Shown here one piece after another: positions 9,689 through 18,247 of a DNA stretch of 64,000 nucleotides (position 1 is the first letter of the stretch; every line of letters begins with the position of its first letter). The position numbers and the translations under genes are program-made. Source of the stretch: Allorhizobium borbori (GTDB lineage: Bacteria; Pseudomonadota; Alphaproteobacteria; Rhizobiales; Rhizobiaceae); the NCBI RefSeq assembly GCF_014196535.1, contig NZ_JACIDU010000011.1:1-64000 (forward strand), read 5' to 3'. A model generated the notes under the pieces. That model was not told the DNA's origin, did not search any database, and saw only the letters and a list, made by a program, of their open reading frames with translations.

Positions 9689-10588
9689 TTATGCGTCCAC
9701 TCTCGGCGCGCAGGCCATGATCGCCTCAGCCAGCGCCCCCATTCCCGAAAGCCGCGCGTCGCTTGCCCGCCAGAACAGTGCGATCTGTCGCGAAGGGGCG
9801 GGGTCCCTGAAGGGAACGATGGTCAACCGGTTGCGGGCGGCTTCGGTCGGAATCGCCATTTCCGGGATCAACGTCATGCCCATATCATAGGCCACCATCT
9901 GCAAAAGCGTGGTCATAGAGGTCGCGCCGATATTCACGAGGCTGCGCTTTTCCGCCACACCGCACACACCAAGCGCCTGATCGCGCAGGCAATGGCCTTC
10001 CTCCAGCAGAAGCAGCCGTTCGGGATCGACCTCGGCCTCCGTCAGCGGCGAGAGGATCACGTCGCGGTCGTTCTCCGCCATCGCCATGAAGAACCGGTCG
10101 GTCAGGAGCGGGCGTGAACGCAGGAAGGCCGCTTCGATGGGCAGCGCTGCGACGACAGCATCGAGCCGCCCTTCGCCAAGATCTGCAATCAGGTGATCGG
10201 TCACGGCTTCCCGCAATTCGATCTGCACATCGGGATAGGTGCCTCGCAGATAGGGCACCAGATGCGGCACGAGATAGGGCGCGACGGTGGGGATGATGCC
10301 GATCCGGACCTTGCCGTCCAGTAGTCCCTGGCTTTGCTGTGCGGATTGTTCCAGCGTATCGATCTGCGCGAGAATGGCGCGGACCTGTGCCAGAACCTCC
10401 TCGCCGCGGGCGGTCAGAAGCGTCGCGCCGCGGGCGCGTTCCACCAGCTTTACGCCCAGATGGTTCTCCATTTCCATGATCTGCGTGGAAAGGGCCGGCT
10501 GGGTTACATTGGCGAGTTCCGCCGCCCGGCCAAAATGGCGGGTCGTGGCCAGCGCATCGAAATAGCGCATCTGTCGAATGGTCAGCAT
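9689..10588 (-). CDS. oxyR: OxyR-type LysR-family peroxide sensor
   Basis: This is a LysR-type regulator with an N-terminal winged helix (FGRAAELANVTQPALSTQI) and a co-inducer domain. The OxyR redox loop GHCLRDQALGVC is intact: Cys200 and Cys209 correspond to E. coli Cys199/Cys208, whose disulfide activates the protein on peroxide exposure. The ATG at 10588 gives 299 residues; a TTG three codons earlier is the alternative. Agrobacterium is known to carry an oxyR next to katA, but here no catalase gene is adjacent. The neighbours are adhP (convergent) and another LysR gene (65 bp upstream, same strand). It is therefore either a relocated OxyR or a second family member. Confidence 0.85.
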   Translation of the reverse strand: MLTIRQMRYFDALATTRHFGRAAELANVTQPALSTQIMEMENHLGVKLVERARGATLLTARGEEVLAQVRAILAQIDTLEQSAQQSQGLLDGKVRIGIIPTVAPYLVPHLVPYLRGTYPDVQIELREAVTDHLIADLGEGRLDAVVAALPIEAAFLRSRPLLTDRFFMAMAENDRDVILSPLTEAEVDPERLLLLEEGHCLRDQALGVCGVAEKRSLVNIGATSMTTLLQMVAYDMGMTLIPEMAIPTEAARNRLTIVPFRDPAPSRQIALFWRASDARLSGMGALAEAIMACAPRVDA

Positions 10589-10653
10589 GATAGGCAAGAC
10601 TTATCGCCTGCGCCGGAAAGCGCAAGGGGAAATGATGGCGGCGCTGGCCTGGC

Positions 10654-11616
10654 TCACCAGCCGGGCATGAGGTGGCCGGGGCGGTGGCGTGGCGGGCGTG
10701 GTGCAAAGCTCCTGACATCGCCATCCAGATCGTCCGGCACGGAGGAGGCCGAGGCGATGGAAATATTATCCAGACAGGCGGCAATGTGGTCGGTAATGGC
10801 GCTCATCAGGGAAACCGAAAGGCCCGGACGCTTCATAAGACCGATCTGCACCGGCGGCAGGGGCGGGAAGCCATCGGCCGAGGTCAGCACCTTCATACCC
10901 GGCCTGAGTGCCGATTCCGGCAGGACCGACACCGCCATGCCAGCCAGAACGGCGGCGGTCACGACGGTGGACGACCAGCTCGTGAACAGGATCTGGTAGT
11001 CGCGTCCATCGGCATCGAGCGCCGAACAGGCGAGCTGGCGCCAGCAGCAGTCGCGCCGGCCCACGGCCAGCGGCACCGGCGCATTGTCGCGCAGCGGGTG
11101 GTTGGCGGAAGCGACCCAGCACAGCGGCTCAGTGCGCACCACATCCGATTGGCGCTCGCGCGGATTATGCGTCACCAGCGCAATGTCGAGTTCGCCCTTC
11201 TGCATCTTTTCCGTCAGGCTCGTTGACGGTTCACAGACGATGTAAAGCTCGACATTGGGGTGTGTCTTGGCAAAGCGGCCAATGATTTCCGGCATGTAGC
11301 GGTCGGCGTAATCGTCCGGCGTGCCGATCCGGAGTGTGCCCTCCAGACGGTTGTCGTCGAAGGCGGCGATGGCCTCGTTGTTGAGGCGGATAATGCGTCG
11401 CGCATAGTTCAGCAGCTTTTCGCCCTCGGCGGTCAGCCGGTTGCCGCGTCCGTCCTTGGTGAAAAGCTGCTTGCCGATCCGTTCTTCCAGCCGCCGCATC
11501 TGCATCGAGACGGCCGATTGGGTCTTGAAAATGCGGTCCGCCGCCCGGGTGAAGCTGCCCGTATCGGCAATGGCGATGAAGGTGTGAAGCTGGTCGATGT
11601 CGAGCGGCGCGGACAT
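10654..11616 (-). CDS. LysR-family regulator, LrhA/LsrB-like subgroup
   Basis: This is a LysR-type regulator. The start at 11616 gives MSAPLDIDQLHTFIAIADTG, with the HTH in SFTRAADRIFKTQSAVSMQ and the wing RLEERIGKQLF. The subgroup resemblance is to LrhA of enterobacteria and LsrB/VtlR of Rhizobiales. The effector domain contains a Cys pair (GRRDCCWRQLACSALD), which may be redox-active, but this is only a suggestion from the sequence. The C terminus after about residue 290 is a basic, proline-rich tail (FAPRPPRHRPGH). The gene is divergent from the DUF1127 gene and lies just upstream of oxyR on the same strand. Confidence 0.85.
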   Translation of the reverse strand: MSAPLDIDQLHTFIAIADTGSFTRAADRIFKTQSAVSMQMRRLEERIGKQLFTKDGRGNRLTAEGEKLLNYARRIIRLNNEAIAAFDDNRLEGTLRIGTPDDYADRYMPEIIGRFAKTHPNVELYIVCEPSTSLTEKMQKGELDIALVTHNPRERQSDVVRTEPLCWVASANHPLRDNAPVPLAVGRRDCCWRQLACSALDADGRDYQILFTSWSSTVVTAAVLAGMAVSVLPESALRPGMKVLTSADGFPPLPPVQIGLMKRPGLSVSLMSAITDHIAACLDNISIASASSVPDDLDGDVRSFAPRPPRHRPGHLMPGW

Positions 11617-11755
11617 GGGGAGTATCCATAAGAAAGGTTGATGATACACATTAAAAACATTCGCTGGACTGATCAATAGCTTTTCAGCATTTTGCCGTCA
11701 CGAGGCGAAGCCAGACGGGTATCGCCCGAACACGGAACCCAACGGGAAGACCCCC

Positions 11756-12073
11756 ATGTCCAGCATCAAGGAGATCAGTTTCAACGCCGCCGCCGGCCAC
11801 AGCCTCACGTCTGCGCCGAGGGCCCGCTCTTTCGCAACGCCCTTTTCCGCCGTGCGCGCCTCTGTTTCCGGCTTTGTGCGCGCCCTCCTGAACCGTTCCG
11901 ACGCCGGCGGCCTGCGTGAACTTGACGACCACATGCTGGACGATATCGGCCTGACGCGGTCTGATGTGCAGAGGGCCTTTGCCGTTACCGGCAGGTTTGA
12001 GGATCCGACGCCGGATCTGGCGCGCAGCGTGCGTGCCCGCGCCTGGCGACGTTTTGCGAAAACGCATTACTGA
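11756..12073 (+). CDS. DUF1127 small basic protein
   Basis: This is a 105-residue protein whose C-terminal half carries the DUF1127 (YjiS-like) motif LRELDDHMLDDIGLTRSDVQRA. The N-terminal half is low-complexity. Small DUF1127 proteins are numerous in Rhizobiales and are implicated in RNA-related, stress or nutrient regulation, but the molecular role of this copy is unknown. It is divergent from the LrhA/LsrB-like regulator and ends at a strong terminator, so it forms a single-gene unit. Confidence 0.85.
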   Translation: MSSIKEISFNAAAGHSLTSAPRARSFATPFSAVRASVSGFVRALLNRSDAGGLRELDDHMLDDIGLTRSDVQRAFAVTGRFEDPTPDLARSVRARAWRRFAKTHY

Positions 12074-12119
12074 TCTCCCGATTTTCCCCGCGGAGCGATC
12101 GCCAATGCGCTCCGCCTTT

Positions 12120-12152
12120 ACCCGGCGTCGACCCCCGTCGCCGGGTCTTTTT
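12120..12152 (+). terminator. Rho-independent terminator of the DUF1127 gene
   Basis: ACCCGGCG (12120-12127) pairs perfectly with CGCCGGGT (12139-12146), followed by C and five T residues. It lies 47 bp after the stop codon. Confidence 0.85.
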
Positions 12153-12347
12153 ATGCCCGCTTGCGTCCATCCGGGCGGGGCGCTATACCGTCGCCGCTGC
12201 GTGACTGGCGACGAGAGCATTCCAGCAAACGTGTGATACGATTTTGCGTCCGGAACGGCTCCATAGATGGGCAACCATCGGGAAGCGCTGCGCCTTGCAT
12301 TGCCGCGCGCCTGGGCACCGATCGAAATTGGAACGAAGGTGCCGACC

Positions 12348-13646
12348 ATGCGGGATGTCCGCGACCAGCAATTGATCGACGTTCTGGCCGAGCTTGACGG
12401 CCTGACCAACTGGGAAAGCCGCCCGCGCGATGGCATGCGGGTCGGGCTTGATCCTATTCACGATCTCGCCGCCCGGCTCGGGCATCCCGAACGCAGCTTC
12501 CGTTCCATCCATGTTGCCGGTACCAAGGGCAAAAGCTCCACCTGCGCGTTGCTGGAGGCCGCCCTCTGTCGCGCCGGGTTCAGGGTGGGGCGCTATTCCT
12601 CGCCGCATGTGGAATATTTCGGCGAGCGCATGACACTGGACGGGCACCCCGCCGCCGAACCGCTGATGGCCTCCGCTCTCCTGCGGGCCATGGAGGCGCT
12701 GAAAGCCGCCCGTGCCGATAACACCGCCGCCGCCCACGCCACCTGGTTTGATGTGTTGACCATCGCCGCCTTCGTGCTGTTTCGCGATGCCGGGGTGGAG
12801 TGGGCCGTGGTCGAAACCGGCCTTGGCGGGCGGCTTGATTCCACCAGCGTCGTGCCGAGCGATGTTGCCATCATCACCAATATCGAGCTGGAACATACGG
12901 AAGTTCTGGGCAAGACGCGCGCCAAGATCGCCTTTGAGAAGGCCGGCATCATCAAGCCCGCCCGCATCGCCATCACGCCGCTGCCGGCTTCGGATGAAGC
13001 GGGTGCGGTGATCGCAGCCCGTGCCGATGAACTGGGTGCGGCGTTGATCGTGCCGGTGCTGCCGGATATCACGACGATTTCCGAACGCAATGCCCGCATT
13101 GTGGGGGCAGCGCTGGAGGCGCTCGGCGAACGCGGCGTGCGCGCCAAGGGCGGTGCCGCCGCCGGCAAGCCGCTTGGCGCCTGGCTGCTGGATCGCGCCA
13201 CGCTGGAGGCCGCCCGCCTGCCGGGCCGCATGGAATTTTTCGATGTGGAGGTGGGGAAGGGCGACAAGGCCCGTACGGTGCATGTCGTGCTCGATGGCGC
13301 CCATGTACCCTTCAACCTTGCCGCCGTGCTGGCTGACCTCCGCCTGACGCCGGATCACACCGGCGCGTGTCTTGCGGTCGTCTCGATTGCCCGCGACAAG
13401 GATGCGGAGGGCCTGCTCGGCCTTCTGGCCAAGGAGGGCGCCACCGCCATCTTTACCCACGCCACGGATCGTTCGCGCGACCCGCAGGAACTGGCCGATA
13501 TCGCGGCAAAGGTGGGCTTGAGCTGCACGGTGATTGCCGACCCGCTCAAGGCTTATGCGCAGGCGCTGGAAACGGCGGCGCTCAGTGGCCAATGGGTGCT
13601 GGTCACCGGTTCGCTCTACATGACGGGCGTCGTACCGCGGCCGTAA
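12348..13646 (+). CDS. FolC-like Mur-ligase-family protein (divergent folylpolyglutamate synthase)
   Basis: This protein has the overall architecture of folylpolyglutamate/dihydrofolate synthase: an ATP-binding loop, a central ligase domain (ETGLGGRLDSTSVV, ITNIELEHTEVLG) and the C-terminal LVTGSLYMTG element. Two hallmark motifs differ. The P-loop is GTKGKSS where FolC normally has GTNGKGS, and the distal motif is DGAHVPFN in place of DGAHNP. It may therefore use another substrate, or be a second FolC. The ATG at 12348 is preferred for its GAAGG upstream, giving 432 residues; an ATG at 12267 is possible. It is convergent with gshA, separated by 27 bp. Confidence 0.78.
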   Translation: MRDVRDQQLIDVLAELDGLTNWESRPRDGMRVGLDPIHDLAARLGHPERSFRSIHVAGTKGKSSTCALLEAALCRAGFRVGRYSSPHVEYFGERMTLDGHPAAEPLMASALLRAMEALKAARADNTAAAHATWFDVLTIAAFVLFRDAGVEWAVVETGLGGRLDSTSVVPSDVAIITNIELEHTEVLGKTRAKIAFEKAGIIKPARIAITPLPASDEAGAVIAARADELGAALIVPVLPDITTISERNARIVGAALEALGERGVRAKGGAAAGKPLGAWLLDRATLEAARLPGRMEFFDVEVGKGDKARTVHVVLDGAHVPFNLAAVLADLRLTPDHTGACLAVVSIARDKDAEGLLGLLAKEGATAIFTHATDRSRDPQELADIAAKVGLSCTVIADPLKAYAQALETAALSGQWVLVTGSLYMTGVVPRP

Positions 13647-13673
13647 GGGCCGGGGTCGAAGCCCTCTCAAACA

Positions 13674-15041
13674 TCAATACTGGTAGGCGCTGAACACCGG
13701 TTCCACCGAGCCGTTCCATTCGCCATGGAAAGCCGCCAGCATGTCTTCGGCCAGCGTCGACCTGCGCGCAAGAATGGTGTCGAGCGGGGCGAGGAAGAGG
13801 CTTTCGTCATCGCCGGCCTTGTTGCGAATGCCGCGTGCCTTGAGGCCCTTGCTGGCAATGGCGACGGCTTCGCGGGCGATATCGAGCGCCGAATGACCGG
13901 CGATAGCCGCGGCAAGACCCTGGGTCGGCACGGCGTCGCGCAGCGCGACCACATCCGCAAAGGTCCAGTTGGCCGTCAGCGCCTCGGCATCGGCCAGCGC
14001 GCCATCGTCATAGAGAAGGCCGACCCAGAAGGCGGGCAGGGCGACAATGTGCGACAGCGGACCGTTATCGGCGCCGCGCATTTCCAGGAACTTCTTCAGC
14101 CGCACATCGGGGAAGAGCGTGGAAAGATGGTTGGTCCAGTCGCCCTGCGTCGGCTGCCAGGCATCGATGCGGCCCTTCATCGCGCCGTTCAGGAACTGGC
14201 GGAAGGTGATGTCCGTGCAATTGATGTAACGGCCGTCGCGAATGACGAAATACATGGGCACGTCGAGCGCCCATTCCGCATAGTCGGTAAAGCCGAAATC
14301 CGGCCTGAAGACGAAGGGCAGGCAGCCGGCACGGGCATTGTCGGTATCGCGCCAGATTTCGCCGCGCCAGGACTGGTAGCCGTTCGGTTTGCCATCGGTA
14401 AACGGCGAGGCGGCAAACAGCGCGGTGGCAATGGCCTGCAGCTTCATGGAAACGCGCATCTTGCGCGCCATGTCTTCTTCGCTGGAATAGTCGAGGTTCA
14501 CCTGAATGGTGGCGCTACGATACATCATGTCCAGCCCATGGCTGCCGACCTTCGGCATATAGGCCGTCATGATGTCATAGCGCGATTTCGGCATGCGCGG
14601 CGTTTCATCGAAGGTCCATTTCGGGCTGCCGCCAATGCCGAGGAAGCGAATGCCGAGCGGCTCCGCAACGGCGTGGAGCGCATCGAGATGGGCCTTCGCT
14701 TCCCCCGCGGTTTCGAAGAGGTTGGCAAGCGGCGCGCCGGAAAGCTCGAACTGGCCGCCGGGCTCGATGGAAATGGCACCCATGCCCGTCGCTTCCGCGA
14801 GCCCGATGATCTTGCCGTTATCTTCGATCGGTTCCCAGCCCAACCGGTCGCGCATGCCGTTAAGCAGCGCCTCGATGCCCCCCTCATAGGGGACAGGCCG
14901 GTTGCCGTCGGTGTAGAAGGCGAATTTTTCATGCTCGGTCCCCAGACGGAACCGCTCCTTTGGCTTGCAGCCGGATTCCATATAGGCAGTCAGCTCGGAA
15001 TGCGCGGAGAGCGGCGTATCGTCGGTCGTATCGCGGGCCAT
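13674..15041 (-). CDS. gshA: Glutamate-cysteine ligase, plant/proteobacterial type
   Basis: GshA joins L-glutamate and L-cysteine with ATP to form gamma-glutamylcysteine, the first step of glutathione synthesis. The 455-residue protein is of the alphaproteobacterial/plant class, recognisable by RLGTEHEKFAFYTDG near the N terminus, SIEPGGQFELSGAPL in the active-site region and the MYRSATIQVNLDYSSEEDM segment. It is unrelated in sequence to E. coli GshA. The gene is downstream of rsmE on the same strand across a 183-bp gap, so it may have its own promoter. It fits the thiol-protection theme of the window (GST at 32.6 kb). Confidence 0.95.
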   Translation of the reverse strand: MARDTTDDTPLSAHSELTAYMESGCKPKERFRLGTEHEKFAFYTDGNRPVPYEGGIEALLNGMRDRLGWEPIEDNGKIIGLAEATGMGAISIEPGGQFELSGAPLANLFETAGEAKAHLDALHAVAEPLGIRFLGIGGSPKWTFDETPRMPKSRYDIMTAYMPKVGSHGLDMMYRSATIQVNLDYSSEEDMARKMRVSMKLQAIATALFAASPFTDGKPNGYQSWRGEIWRDTDNARAGCLPFVFRPDFGFTDYAEWALDVPMYFVIRDGRYINCTDITFRQFLNGAMKGRIDAWQPTQGDWTNHLSTLFPDVRLKKFLEMRGADNGPLSHIVALPAFWVGLLYDDGALADAEALTANWTFADVVALRDAVPTQGLAAAIAGHSALDIAREAVAIASKGLKARGIRNKAGDDESLFLAPLDTILARRSTLAEDMLAAFHGEWNGSVEPVFSAYQY

Positions 15042-15224
15042 GAAACCTGCCTTGTCTGGTCTATTTTGTGTTCGTTGGAGTGATTGGACTGGAAATTGTT
15101 CAGAGGCAAGTGAATTTCTTTTGGAGATCGTTCAAAAAAACAATCTCCCAGCCCCGCCGACGAACAGGTGGGGATTGCCTTGCCAACCGGCAATGCGCGC
15201 GAAAAAATTTCTATGGCTGTGGGG

Positions 15225-15962
15225 TCAATTCCAATCGCCGCAGGCCGCCTGCACCAGCGCCATGGCGGCAACGGCGGCGGTATCGGCTCTGAGAATACGC
15301 GTTCCGAGCGGAATGGCGGTGACGAAGGAAAGCCCACGCAGCCAGAGCCGTTCCTCTTCGGAAAAGCCGCCTTCGGGGCCGATGAGCAGCGCCACCGGCG
15401 TGCCCTTCAGCGCCTGCAACACGGGCAGGGGATTGTTCGTCGCCTCGCCTTCGTCGCAAAAGAGAATACGCCGCGAGGCATCCCAGCGGTCGAGAAGGTC
15501 GCGAAGCCTCACCGGAGCTTCCAGCACAGGCACGGAAATGACGCCGCATTGTTCCGCCGCCTCGATGACATTGGCGCGCAACCGTTCCATGCTGGTGATC
15601 TTGCCCTGCACATGCTGGGTCATGACCGGCTGCATCACGCCAGCGCCCATTTCCACGGCCTTCTGCACCATATAATCCATGCGCCCGGTCTTCAGCGGCG
15701 CGAAGAGATAGTGCAGGTCGGGCATCGGCGTCTGTGCCCGCGTCTGCTCGGCGGCAATCAGCACGATCTTCTTGCGGGTCGGGAAGGAGAGCGTTGCCCG
15801 CCATTCGCCATCACGGCCGTTGAACAGCAGGATTTCGGCGCCGTCTTCCAGCCGCAGCACATTGGCGAGGTAGTTGAACTGGTCGGCATTGGCGGCGACC
15901 GCCGCGCCGGCATGAAGCGCATCTTCGATGTGAAGCCGTTGCAGGCGGAAATTGGCGCGCAT
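15225..15962 (-). CDS. rsmE: 16S rRNA (uracil-1498-N3)-methyltransferase RsmE
   Basis: RsmE methylates N3 of U1498 in 16S rRNA of the 30S subunit. The SPOUT-class knot is visible: [13 protein letters not shown] binds SAM, followed by [20 protein letters not shown], which forms the knot C terminus. The N-terminal PUA-like domain starts [11 protein letters not shown]. The length is 245 residues, as usual. It starts 9 bp after the PiT transporter stop codon, in the same direction, so the two are probably cotranscribed although functionally unrelated. Confidence 0.95.
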   Translation of the reverse strand: MRANFRLQRLHIEDALHAGAAVAANADQFNYLANVLRLEDGAEILLFNGRDGEWRATLSFPTRKKIVLIAAEQTRAQTPMPDLHYLFAPLKTGRMDYMVQKAVEMGAGVMQPVMTQHVQGKITSMERLRANVIEAAEQCGVISVPVLEAPVRLRDLLDRWDASRRILFCDEGEATNNPLPVLQALKGTPVALLIGPEGGFSEEERLWLRGLSFVTAIPLGTRILRADTAAVAAMALVQAACGDWN

Positions 15963-15971
15963 GGCGGTTCC

Positions 15972-17474
15972 TCAAAAAAACAGTGACATCAGCCCGTAAA
16001 GGGCCGCCGAAATGATCGCTGAAGCCGGAACCGTGATCATCCAGGCGGCGATGATCGTCATCAGATGCGAACGACGCACCAGAAAACGGCGGCGCATCTC
16101 GTCGGGATTGCTCTCTCCTGCCTTCGCCTTGGCTTTCTTGCCGGATTTCTCTTGCATATAGGCGAGGCGGCGGGCGGAATTGCGGGTATACCATTCGCGA
16201 AAGAAGCCGACGCCGAACACTGAGCCGACAGCGATATGCGTGGTGGAAACCGGCAGGCCGAGCCAGGAGGCGAGGTTCACGGTCAGGCCGGTGGAGAGCG
16301 ACACGCAGAAGGCCCGCATCGGGTTCAGCTTGGTGATCTGCTCGCCGACGAGGTGGATGAGGCGCGGCCCGAACAGCAGCAGGCCGACGGAAATGCCCAT
16401 GCCGCCGATCAGCATTACCCAGAACGGGATGGTTACGAGGTCGCCGACATTGGCGGCGCGCGTTGCCTCCACGATGGCCGAAAGCGGCCCCACCGCATTG
16501 GACACGTCGTTGGCCCCATGGCCGAAGGAGAGGATGGCGGCGGTGAAGATCAGCGGCAGACGAAACAGCTTGCGCAGCGACTGGTTGCGGTTTTCCAGCC
16601 CTTCGGACTGCCGGCGAATGAAGGGAATGGCCGCGAGCCAGGCAAGGACGCCGGCAAGAAGCCCGACGAGCGTCGCCATGCCGAGCGACAGCGTGGTCAG
16701 CTTGTTGAGGCCGATAAAGGCGAGATAGGTGGAAAAGGCCGCCATCATCACGCCGATCAGCACCGGAACCCAGATCCGCGCGGCGGCGATCTTGTCCTCG
16801 CGGTAGATGATCGTTTCCTTGACCATGTAGAGAATGCCGGCGGCGATGGCGCCGCCGAGAAGCGGTGAAACCGCCCAGGTCGCAGTAATCTCCGCCATGG
16901 AGGTCCAGTTCACCGCATCGAAGCCCGCCGCCGCGATACCGGCGCCCAGCACGCCACCGACCACCGTGTGTGTGGTTGAAACCGGCGCATTGGCCCAGGT
17001 GGCGATGTTCACGAAAAAGGCGGCTGATAAAAGCGCGGCCAGCATGACGCGGATCAGCATTGGCCCGTTTGTCAGCACTTCGGGGGAAACAATGCCGTCG
17101 GAAATGGTCGTCACCACGTCGCCGCCGGCAAGTAAAGCACCGGCGGTTTCGAAAAAGGCGGCCATCAACAGGGCAGCCCCCATGGTCAGCGCCTTGGCGC
17201 CGACGGCGGGGCCGACATTGTTGGTCACATCATTGGCGCCGATGTTCATGGCCATGTAGGCGGCAATCGCCGAAGCGGCGATGATGACGAGCGAACCCGG
17301 CTCGTGGAACACGGTGAAACCGGCAATCAGCATGGCGACGACAAGAAAGAGAAGGCCGATGCCGGGGGCAACGAGCGCGCGCGTGACATGGTGCGCCGCC
17401 TGTTCGTTCAGCGTCACCCGGTCGAGATCCTTGTCGAGGGTCGGCTTGCCGGCCGGCCGCGTTGTCTGTTCCAT
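15972..17474 (-). CDS. pit: PiT-family inorganic phosphate transporter
   Basis: This is an inner-membrane low-affinity phosphate (metal-phosphate) symporter. Both halves of the inverted repeat carry the PiT signature: MNIGANDVTNNVGPAVGAKA in the first and GHGANDVSNAVGPL in the second. Paired VSTTHT/VSTTHIAVGS motifs occur in each half. The 500-residue protein has about ten membrane segments, a soluble N-terminal leader of about 35 residues (with HHVTRALVAPGIG) and a charged cytoplasmic loop rich in Lys (EKSGKKAKAKAGES). No partner phoU-like gene is adjacent, and no clear Pho box is seen upstream. Confidence 0.93.
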   Translation of the reverse strand: MEQTTRPAGKPTLDKDLDRVTLNEQAAHHVTRALVAPGIGLLFLVVAMLIAGFTVFHEPGSLVIIAASAIAAYMAMNIGANDVTNNVGPAVGAKALTMGAALLMAAFFETAGALLAGGDVVTTISDGIVSPEVLTNGPMLIRVMLAALLSAAFFVNIATWANAPVSTTHTVVGGVLGAGIAAAGFDAVNWTSMAEITATWAVSPLLGGAIAAGILYMVKETIIYREDKIAAARIWVPVLIGVMMAAFSTYLAFIGLNKLTTLSLGMATLVGLLAGVLAWLAAIPFIRRQSEGLENRNQSLRKLFRLPLIFTAAILSFGHGANDVSNAVGPLSAIVEATRAANVGDLVTIPFWVMLIGGMGISVGLLLFGPRLIHLVGEQITKLNPMRAFCVSLSTGLTVNLASWLGLPVSTTHIAVGSVFGVGFFREWYTRNSARRLAYMQEKSGKKAKAKAGESNPDEMRRRFLVRRSHLMTIIAAWMITVPASAIISAALYGLMSLFF

Positions 17475-17613
17475 GCGCTTCCTGTCACGCTAGCCCTGCG
17501 TGAGTCTATTGATGGCGCGATTTCGTGACATGGGCGAAACGGAAACGCGCAATCCGGTCGAGTGCCACGATGCCATTTGCATTGCAACGGAAGAATGGCC
17601 GGTGCGACGAAAG

Positions 17614-18123
17614 TCAGGCCGTTTTGGACTTTGCCGCCAGCCAGGCCGGAAAGCGGCGCAGCAGGGATTTCAGCTCCGATTCCCGCACACGCTTCGCCGC
17701 TTCGTCGAAGGAAACCCATTCCAGATGACGACAGTCCTTCTCCGGGAAGTCGTCCAGCATTTCCTCCACCTTCAGCGCATGCACCTGTACCCGGCAGGGA
17801 ATGCGCAGGCCGTTGTCCAGCACCTTGGTGTAGAGATAGGAACCCGCCGGTTCCGCATTTGCGGTGCCGCGCACGCCGGCTTCCTCGAAAGCCTCCTGGG
17901 CTGCGACCTCGTGGGAGGGTTTCGATGCCATCGGCCACCCCTTGGGAATGACCCAGCGCCCGGTGTCGCGGCTCGTCAGCAAAAGCACTTCCGGCACGCC
18001 GCTTGTCGTCATCCGGTAACAGATCGCGCCATACTGCTGGCGCGGCGGGCGCTGCACCATCAGTTTCACGTTGGAAGCGATCCGTTCGAGCAAGGTCAAG
18101 TCGTGGCCATCCTTTCGCGGCAC
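17614..18123 (-). CDS. Nudix hydrolase with variant Nudix box
   Basis: This 169-residue Nudix protein hydrolyses a nucleoside-diphosphate-linked or polyphosphorylated substrate that cannot be named. The 23-residue Nudix box starts at GWPMASK and ends QEAFEEAGV. Compared with GX5EX7REUXEEXGU, Glu at position 7 is Lys and Arg at position 15 is Gln, while the metal-binding EExG core is intact. The preceding GRWVIPKGWP and the overall layout resemble the diphosphoinositol polyphosphate/diadenosine polyphosphate-type branch. It lies upstream of pit on the same strand, 139 bp apart. Confidence 0.85.
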   Translation of the reverse strand: MPRKDGHDLTLLERIASNVKLMVQRPPRQQYGAICYRMTTSGVPEVLLLTSRDTGRWVIPKGWPMASKPSHEVAAQEAFEEAGVRGTANAEPAGSYLYTKVLDNGLRIPCRVQVHALKVEEMLDDFPEKDCRHLEWVSFDEAAKRVRESELKSLLRRFPAWLAAKSKTA

Positions 18124-18247
18124 TCATATCCGCAAATCAAGAGATTGAATCGTGCCGCAGCCTTATCCGGCGTGCAAGTGCGCCCTTCGGCTAAGCACAC
18201 ACTTTATATGGGGGGTGTGACGCGAAGCTGTAAGCCTGACTGGCAGT

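Noticed and set aside
15115..15160. Possible terminator between rsmE and gshA (GGAGAT...ATCTCC around a run of A/T)
   Set aside because: The stem is only about six pairs and the T-run is in the loop, not after the stem, so it does not fit an intrinsic terminator.
17475..17613. Possible Pho box upstream of the PiT transporter
   Set aside because: Only single CTGTCAC-like heptamers occur; no properly spaced direct repeat is visible.
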